A DNA stretch of 64,000 bases from Eretmocerus hayati. Its lineage: Eukaryota > Arthropoda > Insecta > Hymenoptera > Aphelinidae. The notes below the pieces were generated by a model. The model was not told where the DNA came from and did no database searches. It saw only the letters and a list, made by a program, of their open reading frames with translations. Positions 11,880 to 24,240 of this stretch are shown piece by piece. The stretch covers positions 50,446,954 to 50,510,953 of the forward strand of contig CM056742.1 of the NCBI GenBank assembly GCA_029851415.1. The letters are read 5' to 3'. The position numbers were made by a program, and so were the translations under genes. Each line of letters opens with the position of its first letter. The first letter of the stretch is position 1.

Positions 11880-14800
11880 TCCGAATCTCTAGTGATGGAT
11901 CGCGAGTGCCACCCTTAATACTGGACCTCGATTACTCTGTTCTGGTATTGGATCGCTAGTGTAACTCATAGCACGGAATCGCGAGTGTTACCTCGAGCGC
12001 TGTATCACGAGTGAGGTGATCCACTGCTCGAGGTGACACTCACGATTAGTACTGTACAACTCACTATTAGTACTAGATCGCGGGTATCATCTGTAGTACC
12101 TGATCGAGAGTGTCACCCCAATTACTTGCCTCTAGGACTGGATCGCAAGTGTCACCTTGAGTACTGGATCGGGAGAGTCCGCTCGAGTACTGGATCATAG
12201 GTGTCACCCAGAGTGCTAGAACGAAAGTGTCACTTCTAGTACTGGATCACGAGTGTTACATTGAGTACTGGACGACGAGAGCCACCTCGGGTGCTCGACT
12301 ACGAGAGTCACCTCGAATACTGGAACGAAAGTGTCACCTCTAATACTGGATGGGGAGGATCAACTCGAGTACTGGGTCACGAGTTTCACTTCGAGTACCA
12401 GACTACGAGAGTCACCTCGAGTACTGGACCATGAGTGTCTCTTCGATTACTGTTCAACGTCGCCACTTCGAGTACTAGACCACGAGAGTCACCTCGAATA
12501 CTGGACCACTAGTGTCAACTCTAGTACTGGACCACGAGTGTCACCTCTAGTACCGGATCATGAGTGTCACCTCTAGTACCAGATCATGTGTGTCACCTCC
12601 CGAGTGCTGGAACGAAAGTGTCACTTCTAGCACTGGATTCCGAGTGTCACATTGAGTACTGGATGACGAGAGCCACCTCGGGTGCTGGACTACGAGAGTC
12701 ACCTCGAGTACCGGACCATGAGTGTCACCTCGAGTACTGGACCATGAGTGTCTCTTCGATTACTGTGTAACGAGCGTCACTTTGAGTACTAGACCACGAG
12801 AGTCACCTCGAATACTGGAACGAAAGTGTCACCTCTAGCATCGGATCGGGAGGATCACCTCGAGTACTGGGTCACGAGTGTCACTTCGAGTACTAGACTG
12901 CGAGAGTCACCTCGAATACTGGACCACTAGTGTCAACTCTAGTACTGGACCACGAGTGTCACCTCTAGTACCGGATCATGAGTGTCATCTCTAGTACTGG
13001 ACCGCGAGTGTCACCTCTAGTACCAGATCATGAGTGTCACCTCCCGAGTGCTGGAACAAAAGTGTCACTTCTAGTACTGCATTCCGAGTGTCACATTGAG
13101 TACTGGACGACGAGAGCCACCTCGGGTGCTGGATTACGAGAGTCACCTCGAGTACCGGACCATGAGTGTCACCTCAAGTACTGGACCATGAGTGTCTCTT
13201 CGTTTACTGTGTAACGAGCGTCACTCCGAGTACTAGACCACGAGAGTCACCTCGAACACTGGACCACTAGTGTCACCTCTAGTACTGGACCGCGAGTGTC
13301 ACCTCTAGTACCGGATCATGAGTGTCACCTCCCGAGTGCTGGAACAAAAGTGTCACCTCTAATACTGGATGGGGAGGATCAACTCGAGTACTGGGTCACG
13401 AGTTTCACTTCGAGTACCAGACTACGAGAGTCACCTCGAGTACTGGACCATGAGTGTCTCTTCGATTACTGTTCAACGTCGCCACTTCGAGTACTAGACC
13501 ACGAGAGTCACCTCGAATACTGGACCACTAGTGTCAACTCTAGTACTGGACCACGAGTGTCACCTCTAGTACCGGATCATGAGTGTCACCTCTAGTACCA
13601 GATCATGTGTGTCACCTCCCGAGTGCTGGAACGAAAGTGTCACTTCTAGTACTGGATTCCGAGTGTCACATTGAGTACTGGATGACGAGAGCCACCTCGG
13701 GTGCTGGACTACGAGAGTCACCTCGAGTACCGGACCATGAGTGTCACCTCGAGTACTGGACCATGAGTGTCTCTTCGATTACTGTGTAACGAGCGTCACT
13801 CTGAGTACTAGACCACGAGAGTCACCTCGAATACTGGAACGAAAGTGTCACCTCTAGCATCGGATCGGGAGGATCACCTCGAGTACTGGGTCACGAGTGT
13901 CACTTCGAGTACTAGACTGCGAGAGTCACCTCGAATACTGGACCACTAGTGTCAACTCTAGTACTGGACCACGAGTGTCACCTCTAGTACCGGATCATGA
14001 GTGTCATCTCTAGTACTAGACCGCGAGTGTCACCTCTAGTACCAGATCATGAGTGTCACCTCCCGAGTGCTGGAACGAAAGTGTCACTTCTAGTACTGCA
14101 TTCCGAGTGTCACATTGAGTACTGGACGACGAGAGCCACCTCGGGTGCTGGATTACGAGAGTCACCTCGAGTACCGGACCATGAGTGTCACCTCGAGTAC
14201 TGGACTATGAGTGTCTCTTCGATTACTGTGTAACGAGCGTCACTCCGAGTACTAGACCACGAGAGTCACCTCGAACACTGGACCACTAGTGTCACCTCTA
14301 GTACTGGACCGCGAGTGTCACCTCTAGTACCGGATCATGAGTGTCACCTCTAGTACCAGATCATGTGTGTCACCTCCCGAGTGCTGGAACGAAAGTGTCA
14401 CTTCTAGTACTGGATTCCGAGTGTCACATTGAGTACTGGATGACGAGAGCCACCTCGGGTGCTGGACTACGAGAGTCACCTCGAGTACCGGACCATGAGT
14501 GTCACCTCGAGTACTGGACCATGAGTGTCTCTTCGATTACTGTGTAACGAGCGTCACTTTGAGTACTAGACCACGAGAGTCACCTTGAATACTGGAACGA
14601 AAGTGTCACCTCTAGCATCGGATCAGGAGGATCACCTCGAGTACTGGGTCACGAGTGTCACTTCGAGTACTAGACTGCGAGAGCCACCTCGAATACTGGA
14701 CCACTAGTGTCAACTCTAGTACTGGACCACGAGTGTCACCTCTAGTACCGGATCATGAGTGTCATCTCTAGTACTCGACCGCGAGTGTCACCTCTAGTAC

Positions 14801-15232
14801 CAGATCATGAGTGTCACCTCCCGAGTGCTGGAACAAAAGTGTCACTTCTAGTACTGCATTCCGAGTGTCACATTGAGTACTGGACGACGAGAGCCACCTC
14901 GGGTGCTGGATTACGAGAGTCACCTCGAGTACCGGACCATGAGTGTCTCTTCGATTACTGTGTAACGAGCGTCACTCCGAGTACCAGACCACGAGAGTCA
15001 CCTCGAACACTGGACCACTAGTGTCACCTCTAGTACTGGACAGCGAGTGTCACCTCTAGTACCGGATCATGAGTGTCACCTCCCGAGTGCTGGAACAAAA
15101 GTGTCACCTCTAATACTGGATGGGGAGGATCAACTCGAGTACTGGGTCACGAGTTTTACTTCGAGTACCAAACTACGAGAGTCACCTCGAGTACTGGACC
15201 ATGATTGTCACCTCGAGTATTAGATTACGACA
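11880..15232. repeat. 26-bp minisatellite with higher-order structure
   Basis: About 125 copies of a 26-bp unit of the form GAGTGTCACCTCGAGTACTGGACC plus a 2-bp joint run across the block. The first 300 bp and the final units are the most degenerate. Variant monomers recur in fixed order, giving a higher-order period of 1019 bp between the 12.33-13.3 and 13.35-14.3 kb blocks and 758 bp between the 13.58 and 14.34 kb blocks. Open frames seen here restart every few units because 26 is not a multiple of three, so they are not treated as genes. Confidence 0.9.
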
Positions 15233-15263
15233 GTATCGCTCAAAAAGTCAAGTTATGGTAATG

Positions 15264-15487
15264 AGGCCATAGCTAAGAATCCGTTAATATGGCGGCGCTG
15301 ATGCGAATAAACTCTCACAGCCGCGCAAATCTAAGAGTGTGGTGTGTCCCTGTCAGGTCCACGCACAATTTTATCGAAACGCACATTACTTCATATGGAT
15401 ACACCACACACTCGAATTTGGTCGTCTGTGGGAGCTTATTTGCATCAGCGCCGCTCTGGTAGCGAATTTGCCGCCATAGCCTCATAA
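15264..15487. mobile_element. MITE with TAATGAGGC-type inverted repeats
   Basis: ATGAGGCCATAGC on the left and GCCATAGCCTCAT on the right begin long imperfect arms. Matching internal blocks are GGCGGCGCTGATGCGAATAA with its complement and GAGTGTGGTGTGTCC with GGATACACCACACACTC. The loop is about 45 bp. It sits just past the minisatellite edge. No clear target duplication was identified. Confidence 0.7.
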
Positions 15488-15489
15488 TC

Positions 15490-16860
15490 AGATAGCTGCC
15501 TCTTGTCTCGCGTGGATAAAAAACCGAGTACCTTCAAAACGCATGTTCAAATACAATATCATCTCGTTTTTCCGATTCTCCGGTGAAAAATCCCGTATTC
15601 CCCAAAAAAGGTGTTTTAATAGAATATTACAATAATTTGGGGTCGCACGAGTCAAATCGATGGCCTTCCAAAATCAGCGCACAGTTTCACGCCATGTTTT
15701 CTCAAGCCGTGGGCCAATGTTTGTCTGTACTCAGCGTGGGATGTGATTTCTTTTTATTGTTGATGTTTTAGCAAAGTATCAGCAACTCAAGTTCAACTGG
15801 TCATGGAAAAAATACGCATGTACTGCATATTTTATGGCGGTTTTGCTTTGCGGATCAGATTGAAGATAGTTAATAGCCTGCCGGCTGCTTTTACATGATT
15901 ATGACGAGTTAAATCACTATGTAGTGTGTGTACATGAGAGAACCCGTGGAAAAAGGGATGAGTATAGTGAGACGGGAAATTCACCCACTATAGCTGCAGC
16001 TTCACAGAGTTTATATGCGTTTATGTTCACACGTTTTATCTGTTACACAGGGAGAAAAAAGTTAGTGACAAGGACTCTGCTGCGGAGCTTGTACTAACAA
16101 TATATCTTCTCTAAAGCCAAAGAAAAGTCAGTTATAGCTGACGTGGAACAATATCACTCTATATGTTGCCTGTCAAATATCATTTATTTGTCGCGTATCA
16201 ATCGCCTTGCTGATTCGGTCAGTGAGCGGGAAAGAAGAGCGACAACAAAGAGAAATCGCGCAAAGGAAACCGAAACGAGTACGTTCCTTCAGAGCATTAC
16301 ACCTTCCAAGTCAAGTATATTTACTCATAATGATGTATTTCGAATCTCGAAAGTGTTATTTCGACAATCTCGAATCTTCTTAGCTAATAATACCTGAGAT
16401 GTGGATATCCTCATTGTTACACAGAGTTATTTTTACACTGAAAATACATCAAAAGAGATGTGACAAGTATCTAATCATTTTACTCAAGATTTCAACTCAA
16501 CCACTTGTTTGAAATAGTTACAAACAAAGCTGCCGGTTTTTTGCAAAGTATCTAAGCCACAAACTGAACTCCCGTATCCTCGCAAGTATGTCTGAATGGG
16601 AGCAAACTCTTTTTTCAGTCATTACACGCTTTTATTGCACTTCACCGAGCCCTGGTTCCTCCCCCCTAGATCTAGTCCCGGCGCCATCTTTGTGGCTTCC
16701 GGTTTTTGAATTCCGGTACATATCCACATCAAGCCTGATCCACATGTGCACGTGCATGCGTGAACTAGTTGATAAGGCATTGTACGATGGATGACCAAAA
16801 TTTAGTCAGCGCAGTGCTAAAGTGTTTATGTGTCTACTGATGTATGCTGCATTCATATCA
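15490..16860. other. unassigned sequence
   Basis: No coding region or repeat could be supported. Confidence 0.4.
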
Positions 16861-16861
16861 T

Positions 16862-16882
16862 AATGTTTTCTTTTTGGTTTAG
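16862..16882 (+). promoter_or_regulatory. candidate 3' splice acceptor
   Basis: AATGTTTTCTTTTTGGTTTAG has a strong pyrimidine tract followed by TAG, with GAAATTATAATC after it. No matching coding exon is recognised downstream. Confidence 0.2.
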
Positions 16883-18012
16883 GAAATTATAATCAAACCG
16901 GTATCGAGATGATGGGTATCTGGTTTGGTGTACCATAATTCCAATCTTGATGGCAACCATCAACGTTTATTTCATTCAAGATGAAAATCGTATCCAATTA
17001 ATCGTGGCACAACGAATGAAATATTCCATGCATATTCTTAAGGGAGCGCGTCTTTTCCCAAGCCAACTTTTCGTTCTCAAAACTGGATATGTCCGTCAAA
17101 ATGACACAATACCGCAATACGACACATACTTTTACAGATACAATGGGTGAAATAACGTCCTATTGCTCAGCATGAAAACAATCAGAGCCCAGAAGAAACT
17201 GTTCTCAAATATTGATCGTTGTGACGAATGCACCCAAAAACCAGTGTGACAATTACCGATAGATGGGGTCTCTCTAGAAGAGTTTTGAATGTGCGCGCCC
17301 AAAACGGAGTTGCAGTGGGCGTGGTCTACATGAGCGCGCACGCTGATCCACTTCTTTGCGCATCGATTAACCCTTTCGGCAGGGGCCATCCATCTATTAC
17401 GTCCACGATTTTTAGCTTACACTTGGACCTTTTATGACGTTCTAAATCAACGGAATTGGTTTTCATTTGCCGTTCACAGAATTTCAATGATGTTTCACCG
17501 TGACCTTGATTGTAAACTTCCAGATTTATCATTTTTTGTACAATACCGAAACGATTTCGTAAACGAACCCTAAAAACGTCCTTGACGACCGATGCGAAGA
17601 CGGCCACGAACACCATCCGAGACAACAGCTGATCGCGTTCGACTTCGATTCGATACATGAGACTGATGGAGATTAAGATATGGGACTAGACTGCGATGTG
17701 TCAAAGGGGATGTTTTGGAATAGATACCAAAAAATTTCCCGACTTCAATCTGAACCCCTCAATCTGAATAAGTGAATAAATAGGAATCTTCTATAACGAC
17801 TTCAAGAGTGAGATAACCGATATATCGATAGAAATCTTCCATACCGACGCATTTTTCATACCGACGTTCAAAGTGCCAACATGGTGGCCTCCACGAACAG
17901 ATCGATTCTCTCTACCCTCCCTAGATCGATCCACAGAGTCGATTCGATTTTCGAGCTGAAAAGAGCGATTCGATACATGTGAACACTTATCGCAGATGTG
18001 GATTAATAAACG
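16883..18012. other. unassigned sequence
   Basis: Overlapping open frames on both strands at 17130-17660 show no recognisable domain. I make no gene call. Confidence 0.4.
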
Positions 18013-18030
18013 GGGGGGGGGGGGGGGGGG
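18013..18030 (+). repeat. poly-G tract
   Basis: An uninterrupted run of about 18 G follows AATAAAC. Homopolymers of this kind are prone to assembly error and can form G-quadruplexes. Confidence 0.85.
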
Positions 18031-18899
18031 ATATGGGATGCGACTCCGTGACATAGTGGCGCCTTATCCGAATACGAGAAATACGAGATGCCTGTGAGCT
18101 ATATACATATTCGAGCCCCCCAGCGCACCCGCATTTTTGTTATAGTTTTTTATACTTCGTGCAATCATTTTCCTGCAAATCTTTTTTAGTATCGAAAACT
18201 ATCTACTTTACACCATCCCACATTCTACAACGCTTTTTGCGCAATCATAAAAGCGTATTATAAAAATTCTTTTCAACTCTCACTTATTGTCTATACCTTT
18301 GGTAGGATAAACCACCATGATAGAGTCTTTTGGAACATTCTTCGAACCATAACGAGTCGGTAAAGATTGGAGTCCGTTACAACCAACATGCTACGAACTG
18401 ACCCTCGATTTATTCTCCGAATGGAGATTGATAATTTTCTCATTGACTCATTCCTGATCTTAATGGATACAAACTATTTCGAAACTGTTACATTACTCCT
18501 CATCAAGACTGCAAATATACAAAATAAGACTAAAAATACGGTTATCTCTCCTGGTAGACTTTTCCTTATTTTGCAAGAGAATACTTCCACGTACAATACT
18601 TTTTGAATTTATGCACACTCTCAAGTATGCTCTTCACCCATAGTTGCGCTCGATAATATAATTTGTTTCGACTCATTCTGTATGATATCGAATCTTGATC
18701 ACTGTTGAATCGAATGAACATTGATTTCATGGATGATCAAAGGGAATAGGGCCTTCCTATTGCATATAAAAGAATAAGAGACCACTAAATTTCGATCCGT
18801 AATGGTAATTTTTCAATGCAGTACAATAACATGGTATAAGTGCGTACGGTAGATCTCGCAACCGATGCTTTCGCACTCGGATTCTCGGCAGTCGAGAAT

Positions 18900-19015
18900 T
18901 AGGGTGCGTCCACAAATATGCATATGCATGCATCAGATACTGCGCATATGCACTGCTAAGTGCACATGTGCAATGCATATGCGCAGTGTGCACTGCATCA
19001 TTTGTGGAAACATCC
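18900..19015. mobile_element. small palindromic MITE, GCGTCCACAAAT ends
   Basis: TAGGGTGCGTCCACAAAT on the left is mirrored by ATTTGTGGAAACATCC on the right. The interior is a dense palindrome of TGCATATGC / GCGCATATGC words. The left end resembles hAT termini, but no 8-bp duplication is seen. Confidence 0.55.
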
Positions 19016-21060
19016 TCACAGCAATTACGCAACTGCACTTGTCTCAAAGAGGAATTGCAATCATCGGCGATTTTTCTGATTCAAAGGCGAACGAGCAAGC
19101 GTGAAACTCAAAACTTGCTCGGTGGTGTCTCTAGAGGCGCGTGCCCCGACGACGGACGCTATCGTTGCTTCAAGAGCTGAGCTCAACTCTGAGGCTTCAT
19201 GCTCTCTATACAGCACACCGAACCCCTGTAGATCTGATTCTTGATTAGCGGAAAACCTGCATAAGCTGCGCGGGCTCGTTTCACGCTAATGACTCTGCGC
19301 GCGAGCGAGTTCTGCGACTTGCTAGAAAGTTTTGATAGAGAGCTACTGCCATATTGCTCAAGGTGGTGGTATACATGGAGCCACGCGAGCGCGTTTGATA
19401 CATACCTGGTGCCCAAGAATGTATGATAGAGCGCCCGGCGCGGAGCGAGTCGCGTTGATCATTTTCACATGCATGCATGCAAGCGCTCGCTCAGCGTGAG
19501 AGACAAGTGCAGCGCCCGTCCGTCCGACTTCACGTATCAGCTCAAGAGCGCCATACACTCGGCTGGTCTGCAGGACTGGGATTATTCATAACGACCTGCT
19601 GCGCTTTCCCGGCCTGTCTCGCCACTAACTCTAAAGCTCTCTATGCACTCTTCCTCTTGTAGTCCCTTGCAGCGATTCCCATCTCATCCGATAACATCAA
19701 AAACTATTGCTGCTGTGATCGAGATGACCAAGTAGCTACTCAACATCGCACTTGTGTAGATAGCACCGCGTCAATAATAGGAGTTGCTGATTTCGTTTTC
19801 GCACTTCACGTTCTGGGCAATTAGAGAATCCTTCTGATTTTGAGTCGGTCGAGGAGTCGGTTTCCAAACTGGATTGCTTTGCTAATTCAACTCCATATCG
19901 CGTTGAAGCTCGCTGTCACGGGAAAACTGGATTTTTGATCTCTACTCGTTTCGTGCAAGGAGCACATCGCTTCGCTCCTCATGATTGTCGTGAGTTCGAC
20001 CCAGTATGAGAAGTAAAAGTGAGAGGTGCGTAACGAATCAGTATACTTTTCTGCAATGTTGCTGTAGCGCAGTATGTCGGCGGCCCGGCCAAGAAGCTCG
20101 GCCCACTGCCAATCTTTTCCCGCAATATAGATTTTCTGTTGATTTTCTTTGGAGCAGCATGGCATCCGGTACCAGTGGACGCGAGGAATCATGGCGGGGC
20201 CATCGAGTGTACTACTGTACAAGGTCGACAAGGCGAGATACGATTTTGGGAAGCGCCAGCCCTGTAATTTGTATCCCGAAAATAGAAGGAGGAGAGCGAA
20301 TCAGGAACGATGCCTCGTGGTCTGCACGAACCGAGCAAGGAAATCAATATCATATAGGTACGAAGATGCGCGAGGCAAAGGCGAGCTCGGTGAGGGCGAT
20401 CGAGCCAGCAGAGGGTGGACCGGCTGGCGCTGTTGCAAATGATTTCGTGCCTCTCAGCCTTGGGACGGCGGTGGCGAGCCGTGTTTCTTTATCTTTTTCG
20501 CTCTTTCGCTCTGCGATCGCTGCCCAGTCCACGATCCCTCCTCCCGGGCCGGACGGTCTGCAACGGGCTGCAACTCGAATATTACCTGGCTCGGCTCATT
20601 TCTCGAACGCTGTCTCGGTACCGGTCCGGTCCGTCCGGCCCTCCCCTACTAGCCACGTTGCCGCCGACCTCTGGCTTTATTAACTTAACTCCAGGTAAAG
20701 CCGCGAGCGCAGCCTGGCATCGGTGGCCCGTGGGATTGCAGCAACCCGCTCGCGCTCGTCAGCCCCTTTCTCGCTTTTTTTTCTCCGAGTCATCATGCGA
20801 AAACAGCCGCCACGCCACCGACGCCTGCACGATCCGCTGCGGTGTGCTGCTTCATAAATTTCTTTGTACCCGATGCTGCAGCAGCCCCAGGAGCTGCCAT
20901 CTACGCCCATGCTCGTCTCTATGGCTATGCCACATTTTAGTGGCTCATTTTTTACCAGCTTCTGAATCTTCTCTCCAGTAATGAGTTCCATTTACAAGGA
21001 CTGCACCGCGGCCGTGCGTGGCAGATGACGATCCTTGTTCGAGACAAAGCCGTAGAACCT
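19016..21060. other. CpG-rich segment, possible regulatory region
   Basis: With the preceding MITE this forms the longest GC- and CpG-rich stretch (about 18.84-21.06 kb). Open frames of 225 and 188 codons (20006-20683 and 20415-20981) overlap each other and a minus-strand frame of 103 codons, with no known domain. That is expected of stop-poor CpG-rich DNA. A good acceptor sequence (CTTCTGAATCTTCTCTCCAG) ends at 20978. I infer a promoter- or enhancer-like region rather than a gene body. Confidence 0.35.
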
Positions 21061-21183
21061 CGCGTAGAACTCAGTATCGTAAACTTGAATCCGCCTCATT
21101 GATAAATCCGTAACTGCAAAAGGGCAAGTCTTCTGAATTTTGAGTCAAAACTAATATGTCAAATATGTGATGAGGGATTATGA

Positions 21184-21216
21184 ATCAAAGTAGACTAATT
21201 GCTAGTCCACTTTGAT
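21184..21216. repeat. hairpin
   Basis: ATCAAAGTAGACTA pairs with TAGTCCACTTTGAT around a short loop. It lies 190 bp left of the foldback at 21.4 kb. Confidence 0.55.
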
Positions 21217-22156
21217 TTTGAACCACTCAAATATGCATCAATCAACAAAAGTGTCAATTTTCACTATTGCACCTTCAGGATAATGATCAAGGTCGAAAAT
21301 ATTTCTTCCATGGGTTACAGTGGGTCCAACTTAGCACCATAGAGTGGTTTTGCTGACCTCAATAAGATTAGCCACACCTATATAGACATAAGGTTACATA
21401 AACTTAAATGATCATGGAATCCGTAGATTCCATGGTCATTTACGATCATAGGTGAAACCTTCTTGAAAGTTTGTCACTTTCATTCCGGAAAGACGTGCTG
21501 TATACTAATTTTCCAGTTGTGGTAACATCAACTTCCCTCTTCCACATAACTTTTTCCAAAAGTCTAACTACGCGAGTAGGTGATCCTTTTCCCCTATCCC
21601 TTCATCTGGGATCAAAATTTGATTTTCAACTCTTGAGGGTCGTGAGATCAGGAAAAACGTGTCGAGTAGTTTTTCAGCATGATCTTAACGTGAAATAACG
21701 AAAGGAAAGAGATAGGAGAATATTAATTTCAATTCTTGAGTGTCATGAAATCAGGGAGAATATGTCTCGAGTAATTTCATTGCAAAATCTGAACGTAAAA
21801 CGCATGGGAAATGGTTGTTACATAAAGAATTGATTATCTCTGTAACTGTTACTCAACTTGAGTTATTCGCCATCTCTTTGATACCACTATGAATATTGAA
21901 AATAATAATCTATCTAGAGCAATGAGCTGAAATGAAATCAAGAAATTCAATCGAGCATTGACCGTTCCTGTTTGCAAGGCAGTATTAGCCCTCGGCTGTC
22001 CATGTGGGGTGTAATACACTCAAGGCTTCTTTCATGAGTACGCCACGCGCGTAATTCAAAGTTTCCCGGGCTCGTAATGACATTTGTTGGTAATCAAGAT
22101 GTGCCATTTACGGACCGTGCACATAGCGCCAGTTTTGGCGCGCGTCATCCGCAACG

Positions 22157-22844
22157 GCAAAGGTACCCTGGCACTGAAATTGTGAGCTGTGGAAAATCCA
22201 AAAAGACAGATCGATGCACCGAAAATATTACTCCCCGAATCCACAAGGGGAAAAACTCTACCTTTTTTCATTTTCTTCAAATTATCAGAAAACTAGCTCA
22301 TTCCGCTCATCCTGGTGCGCCTTAACCCTTGCTCGTAGCGACACACTCTTGGTCTAGAAAAATTCTACCCGGGCCAAAAAATTCTACCACCTCGGTTTTT
22401 CCCAATTTTCTATTGGGTTTCCCGTGATTAGCAGTAACTTGGTTTAGACTCGTGGTCAACTGCAGTCACCTGATTCATTTACAGCGGTTTGGCGCGTGTT
22501 GCTAGTGTGAACGTGACATAATGTAGCACGTTCACACCAGGACTTGGGATTGGAAAATATTTCTACTGATCACGGAAAACCCAATAGAAAATTGGGAAAA
22601 ACCAAGGTCGTCCAATTTCTTTTGGACCGGGTATAGATTTTCTAGACCAAGAGTGTGTCGCTACGAGCAAGGGTTAAGGCGCACCAGGATGAGCAGGATG
22701 AGCTAGTTTTTTCGGTATTTAAAGAAAATGAAAAAAGGTAGAGTTCTTCCCTTTGTGGATTCGGGGAGTAGGATTTAAGGTGCATCGATTTGTCTTTTTG
22801 GATTTTCCACAGCTCACAATTTCGGTGCCAGGGTCCCTTTGCCC
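22157..22844. mobile_element. inverted-repeat element nested in the 21.4 kb foldback
   Basis: Arms of about 280 bp (CAAAGGTACCCTGGCAC outward on the left, GTGCCAGGGTCCCTTTG on the right) show about 90 percent identity by eye and share CTTAACCCTTGCTCGTAGCG / CGCTACGAGCAAGGGTTAAG. The spacer (22430-22560) holds its own hairpin, GTGTGAACGT paired with ACGTTCACAC. A 143-codon open frame across the right arm is taken as chance. Confidence 0.75.
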
Positions 22845-23420
22845 TCCGCAACAGCCAGGCAAAATGACCGTGGGGTTTGAAACATCCCAGAGTGCCAGCC
22901 GAGTACACGCGCGCATTTTGCCCTTCCAATTCAAGTTTGTTTCTTTGGTCAAAATGAACTACATACATATAATTATCGATTACATAGGTTGTTTTCTAAT
23001 TCGTCTGCGCGTCCATACAGCTCAATATCGTATATTCGACAGCCGTGCGAAAGAAGAACGACCTCGAGAACGACAAAGTGTGAAAAATGAGGTTTTTTTT
23101 ATAACAATGTATTGCAAAAAATTGCAAAAAAAGGCCTTCTCACTGAGAAAACAACTGAGTCATTTCAATAAAAGGAGGATTTAAGAATATTGCAAGAGTA
23201 GATCTCGAAAGAAAGGCATTCACTTTAACATGAGAGGGGAGAATCAAAATCCTCGATCCATACGTCGAAATATGTCAGAGTAAATACGTTTCTCCAAGAT
23301 CCACTCTTGTACTATTTTTTCTGGAATCGACCTTATCTTGAGATGACTCAGTCGAATTTTCAGCCCATTTTATCAAAAATTGCGCCCTTTAAAATTTTTT
23401 ACTGACCAAAATGATTTTTT

Positions 23421-23737
23421 GACACACTGTGCGGGAAAGTAAATTTCTCGCACTGACTTTCCACTTTCTCTCACAGTTTGTCGAAATAGTATATTTCCGT
23501 ACTGAGCGCGGTAGCCCATTTTGGGCACTAGGACAGTTTGTCTGTCGAGCGAAGCGAGTCAGACATGTCCTCCAGTGCCCAAAATGGGCTTGCAAGCGAA
23601 GTGCGGATATATTTTTTCATTACGAGAACCCTAAAATCCTATTCAAACGCGGCATTTTTAGGTTAGAGTAATGAAAAATAGCATTGATACACGGGTGTAA
23701 AACTTATTTTTCGCATCCTTGTATCGAAATGTACTAA
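23421..23737 (+). mobile_element. GNA-hairpin cassette element, copy 1
   Basis: It begins GACACACTGTGCGGGAAAG and ends CTTGTATCGAAATGTACTA. Both ends recur at 32.0 kb, and a version of the 3' end lies at 58.68-58.70 kb. The core is a long hairpin (23513-23590) with a GAA loop in CGAGC-GAA-GCGAG, so GA lies opposite GA. An outer stem (CCGTACTGAGC with GCGAAGTGCGG) repeats the same GA/GA arrangement. A second hairpin module (23613-23692, TTCATTACGAG with GAGTAATGAA) follows and has a relative at 44.08-44.15 kb. No protein is encoded. Confidence 0.6.
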
Positions 23738-24240
23738 TTTTGCATGGTTTTGGACATTTGTATTTTTTGAAATTTTTTTTCGACTTTAGCGATTATCTGG
23801 GTACATTAGCCGATTAGAAACATATCAAAGGAGCTACAACAAAATTCTCGAGTCAAATGATTGATCATTGAAGCCACGACATCAATTTTTTGACTGGGGT
23901 GCAACCCGCCCCAGTCAGGCAGCTATGGTATTTGGCGGAACGTCACTAGCTAAAGGTTAGAGATGGAGAGTAACTCTTGAGTTCTTCAACTTGTTGAGTC
24001 ACAGTTACAGGGACAATAAAATCGTTATGTAATCAACGATTCCCCATGCGTTTCATGTTCAGATTTTGCCGAAAAATCACTCGACACCACTTTTTTACAT
24101 GGTTTCAAGGTCTGACAATCATATAAAACTTATTTCGGACGTGTGCGATGCGAAATCTTCTTTCTTATTTAAGAGAGTCGATAGTCAAAAGTTTCGTTGA
24201 AACCCTCATCTGACCATAGAATCCTCGGATTCCACGATCA

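Larger units (their letters stand above)
21409..24240. mobile_element. composite foldback with nested inverted repeats
   Basis: TGATCATGGAATCC near 21409 is mirrored by GGATTCCACGATCA ending at 24240. Further arm blocks pair: the 21.74-21.89 kb segment with CTGAACGTAAAACGCATGGG is complementary to 23.94-24.10 kb. The left arm also holds a tandem duplication of about 127 bp (21.61 and 21.73 kb). Two separate insertions lie between the arms, at 22.16-22.84 and 23.42-23.74 kb. No target duplication was recognised. Confidence 0.65.

Noticed and set aside
12331..15021. Series of 68-99 codon frames with near-identical products
   Set aside because: Produced by the 26-bp minisatellite, whose unit is not a multiple of three. 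Frames restart at super-repeat spacing, not at gene boundaries.
20006..20981. Overlapping frames of 225 and 188 codons
   Set aside because: They overlap in different frames and with a minus-strand frame in CpG-rich, stop-poor DNA. No domain, start context or splice pattern supports either.
22753..23184. Frame of 143 codons on plus
   Set aside because: Its first half is the right arm of an inverted repeat whose mirror also gives a frame. It has no domain and low-complexity lysine runs at the end.
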